Origin: Deltaproteobacteria bacterium
Lineage (GTDB): Bacteria > Myxococcota_A > UBA9160 > JAFDET01
Reading direction: 5' to 3'
Assembly (NCBI GenBank): GCA_019310195.1
Contig: JAFDET010000157.1
Coordinates: 1 to 7,997, forward strand
DNA length: 7,997 nt
Position numbers and translations under genes: made by a program
Notes under the pieces: generated by a model
The model's database searches: none
What the model was told of the DNA's origin: nothing
The model's input: only the letters and a program-made list of their open reading frames with translations
In this document: positions 6,784 through 7,997 of the stretch, one piece after another
Layout of the letters: each line of letters opens with the position of its first letter
Numbering within the stretch: position 1 is the stretch's first letter

Positions 6784-7287
6784 ATGCCGGGCGTGCGCTC
6801 GCTCGCCCTGACCCTCGCCGTGGCCCTCGGGGTCTGCGGCCCGGCCGCCGCCGAGCCGGCGGGCGGCCCAGCGAGCCTGGGTCCCGTGACCCTGGCCGAC
6901 CAGCACGGCGTGGAGCACAGCATCGACGCCGCGGTGCGTCTGGTGCTCTTCAGCCGCGACATGGACGGCGGCGCCGTGATGCGGAAGATGCTCGACAGCG
7001 AGGCGCTGGGCGAGGCGCCGGCCGCCTTCCTGGGCCGCAACCGGGCGGTCTGCGTGGCGGACATCTCGCGCATGCCCGGCCTCATCGCGCGGGCCATCGC
7101 CAAGCCGCGCATGCGCCGGCGACCCTATCCGGTGCTGCTGGACGAGGAGGGCGAGGTCAGCGCCGCCTGGCCCAGCGAGAAGGGGCGCACCACCCTGATC
7201 CGCCTGGAGGCCAACCGCCTGGTCGAGGCACTCCACTTCGAGGATCCCGCCGCCCTGCGCAGCGCCATCGAGGGCGCCGCGGACTGA
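6784..7287 (+). CDS. Exported thioredoxin-fold-like protein without CxxC, unknown function
   Basis: A 167-aa protein with a signal peptide (SLALTLAVALGVCGPAAA, likely cleavage after Ala23). The mature part reads like a degenerate thioredoxin fold: a first strand VRLVLFSRDMDGG, a helix AVMRKMLDSEALG, a strand AVCVADISRMPG, then RRRPYPVLLDEEGEVSAAWPS, which resembles the cis-Pro strand and hairpin of thioredoxin-like proteins. There is no CxxC pair and only one mature cysteine, so it is probably not a disulfide oxidoreductase. Related hypothetical proteins with RDMDGG- and DISRMP-type motifs occur in proteobacteria, to my recollection, without an assigned role. A GTG at 6742 could extend the frame, but it would put 14 residues before the signal peptide and overlap the peroxidase start. 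Context with the divergent peroxidase hints at an envelope redox role, which is an inference. Confidence 0.85.
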   Translation: MPGVRSLALTLAVALGVCGPAAAEPAGGPASLGPVTLADQHGVEHSIDAAVRLVLFSRDMDGGAVMRKMLDSEALGEAPAAFLGRNRAVCVADISRMPGLIARAIAKPRMRRRPYPVLLDEEGEVSAAWPSEKGRTTLIRLEANRLVEALHFEDPAALRSAIEGAAD

Positions 7288-7371
7288 GCACGCGGCCGGC
7301 CGGCTGCGGATCGCCCCCGCGGGGACATCCAAGGGCCCTTTTCTCGGATAAATCCCACTTTCCCCGAAAGT

Positions 7372-7387
7372 TGGAGCCGGCGTTGCC
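7372..7387 (+). promoter_or_regulatory. Candidate sigma-54 (-24/-12) promoter
   Basis: TGGAGCCGGCGTTGCC matches the consensus TGGCACGN4TTGCW with GG and GC exactly ten bases apart, an intact TGG, the central C and an intact TTGC. Transcription would start near 7398, leaving a leader of about 20 bases that still includes the GGAGGA ribosome-binding site. The spacing to the gene makes sense, but three consensus positions differ. No bound activator site was identified. Confidence 0.35.
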
Positions 7388-7403
7388 GATCAATGAGGTG
7401 CTC

Positions 7404-7409
7404 GGAGGA
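7404..7409 (+). promoter_or_regulatory. Strong ribosome-binding site fixing the start at 7419
   Basis: GGAGGA lies nine bases before ATG 7419, the best Shine-Dalgarno match in the window. It favours this start over the in-frame TTG at 7371 and the ATG two codons later at 7425. Confidence 0.7.
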
Positions 7410-7418
7410 AGCACCTGG

Positions 7419-7865
7419 ATGCGAATGCTCTGCACAGACTGCTGGCGCACGGCCCGCCCGGACACCCGGATCGCCGGCTCGGATCGGGTCGAGCTGGCTG
7501 CCTGGCTCTGCCTGGCGGTGCCCGGCCTGCTCTACTGCCGCCGCGATCCGGCCGCGCCGTTCTGGGGCGGCGGCCGCCTGCGGGCGTCCGGCCGACCCGG
7601 CTGGCCTCGCGTGCTGGGGACGCCCGAAGCGCGGCTGGTCCACGGCAGCTTCGGCGCGCTGCTCTTCGGCGGTTTCGGACTGGAGCGCCTGCTGGCGGGC
7701 GCGGCGCTCGCAGCCTGGAGCGTGCCGCCCCTGCTTCCCGCCGCCGCCTGCGCCGCGTGGCTCTTGTGGCAGGGCCTGCGCGTCACGCATCTGCAAGCCC
7801 GCCCGCCCCGCTGCGAAGCCTTCGACGAGCACGGCCGCCCGCTTCCCGTAGAGGCACTGCTCTAG
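7419..7865 (+). CDS. Small membrane protein with N-terminal CxxC, unknown function
   Basis: A 148-aa protein. It opens MRMLCTDCW with CxxC at residues 5-8, then a polar link and a hydrophobic segment ELAAWLCLAVPGLLYC (25-40). This layout recalls small bacterial proteins in which a zinc-ribbon half precedes a membrane segment with a VPGLIY-like core. Unlike those, no second CxxC follows the membrane segment, so a complete zinc ribbon cannot form within one chain. Two or three more hydrophobic segments follow (about 76-88, 91-105 and 104-120), and the C-terminus is polar (ARPPRCEAFDEHGRP). I expect 3-4 membrane passes with a cytoplasmic or membrane-edge cysteine pair. Its stop overlaps that of the convergent ferredoxin gene. 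No function can be assigned. Confidence 0.75.
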   Translation: MRMLCTDCWRTARPDTRIAGSDRVELAAWLCLAVPGLLYCRRDPAAPFWGGGRLRASGRPGWPRVLGTPEARLVHGSFGALLFGGFGLERLLAGAALAAWSVPPLLPAAACAAWLLWQGLRVTHLQARPPRCEAFDEHGRPLPVEALL

Positions 7866-7996
7866 GGCGCGTCCGGGACTCCCACCGAGCGCTTGCCCAG
7901 CAGGTTGAGCTTGAAGCGGCGGATCGTCTCGGGCTCGATGCGTCGGCCCGCGCCGTCCTCGAAGAAGAGCGCGTCCTGGGGGCATTGCACGACGCA
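7862..7996 (-). CDS. C-terminal part of a 4Fe-4S ferredoxin-like protein (partial)
   Basis: The last 44 codons of a minus-strand gene entering from the right edge. The visible product begins CVVQCPQDALFFEDG. A Cys-x3-Cys-Pro arrangement followed by a D/G-A-L/I strand is the end of a bacterial 4Fe-4S ferredoxin domain, where the last cluster cysteine precedes Pro. The tail GRRIEPETIRRFKLNLLGKR is basic and extends past the domain. Upstream cysteines and the start lie outside the window, so the number of clusters is not known. It probably serves as an electron carrier or as a subunit of a larger enzyme. The stop codon (TAG, 7864-7862) shares three bases with the stop of the convergent membrane protein gene. 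Confidence 0.75.
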   Translation of the reverse strand, partial: CVVQCPQDALFFEDGAGRRIEPETIRRFKLNLLGKRSVGVPDAP

Positions 7997-7997
7997 G

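Larger units (their letters stand above)
7288..7418 (+). promoter_or_regulatory. Leader of the CxxC membrane protein gene with a palindrome cluster and a small hairpin
   Basis: These 131 bp begin with GC palindromes (CCCCGCGGGG at 7315-7324 and AAGGGCCCTT at 7331-7340) and then become distinctly less GC-rich (7339-7372). A perfect hairpin ACTTTC-CCC-GAAAGT occupies 7357-7371. No clear intrinsic terminator for the upstream gene is visible. Confidence 0.45.

Noticed and set aside
7291..7324. GC palindromes after 7287 as an intrinsic terminator
   Set aside because: The palindromes have little or no loop and are not followed by a T-run.
7366..7418. CGAAAG stretch as part of a c-di-GMP (GEMM-type) riboswitch
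   Set aside because: The other conserved segments of that riboswitch (GGCAAACC-like and ACGCAAAGCC-like) are absent, and the leader is too short.
7125..7985. Long minus-strand open frame (about 286 codons) across the membrane protein gene
   Set aside because: It lacks any recognisable motif and is antisense to two supported plus-strand genes. In the region past 7862 another minus frame gives a clear ferredoxin C-terminus.

Overview
The window is about 8 kb of very GC-rich chromosomal DNA, densely packed with genes and with strong G/C preference at third codon positions. The set consists of a patatin-like lipase, a c-di-GMP turnover protein, a haem c protein, a class C beta-lactamase-fold hydrolase, a thiol peroxidase and a ferredoxin. 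This suggests a free-living Gram-negative bacterium, most plausibly a deltaproteobacterial-type lineage (Myxococcota, Desulfobacterota_B or similar). That placement is an inference from composition and gene content; no rRNA or single-copy marker is present.

Layout, left to right. (1) The start of a minus-strand gene for a membrane-anchored or exported protein (1-145) is cut by the window edge. (2) A minus-strand gene (225-1973) encodes a pseudo-receiver/GGDEF/EAL protein. (3) A 138-bp divergent region separates it from a plus-strand patatin-like phospholipase (2112-3341). (4) A minus-strand cluster reads serine hydrolase (6098-4956), then a 103-aa membrane protein with conserved-looking cysteines (4953-4642), then a c-type cytochrome with a helical-repeat C-terminus (4584-3352). 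It converges on the patatin gene with a 10-bp gap. (5) A 170-bp palindromic, MITE-like element (6103-6272) lies between the hydrolase cluster and a minus-strand glutathione-peroxidase-type gene (6756-6268), and it overlaps the peroxidase stop codon. (6) Only 27 bp from the peroxidase start, a divergent plus-strand gene (6784-7287) encodes an exported thioredoxin-fold-like protein of unknown function. (7) A plus-strand gene for a small membrane protein with an N-terminal CxxC (7419-7865) follows a less GC-rich leader with a sigma-54-like site and a hairpin. (8) The C-terminus of a minus-strand ferredoxin (7996-7862) enters from the right edge, and its stop codon overlaps that of the membrane protein.

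Functional reading. The window is a mosaic of short units, not one pathway. The left part concerns signalling (c-di-GMP) and lipid hydrolysis, the middle cell-envelope or periplasmic enzymes, and the right peroxide detoxification and redox. No defence system, phage, CRISPR array, tRNA or rRNA was seen. The points most worth a second look are the palindromic element, a second nested inverted repeat that covers the cytochrome ribosome-binding site, the apparently split serine hydrolase, the degenerate receiver and GGDEF metal site next to an intact EAL domain, and the unusual leader before the CxxC membrane protein.
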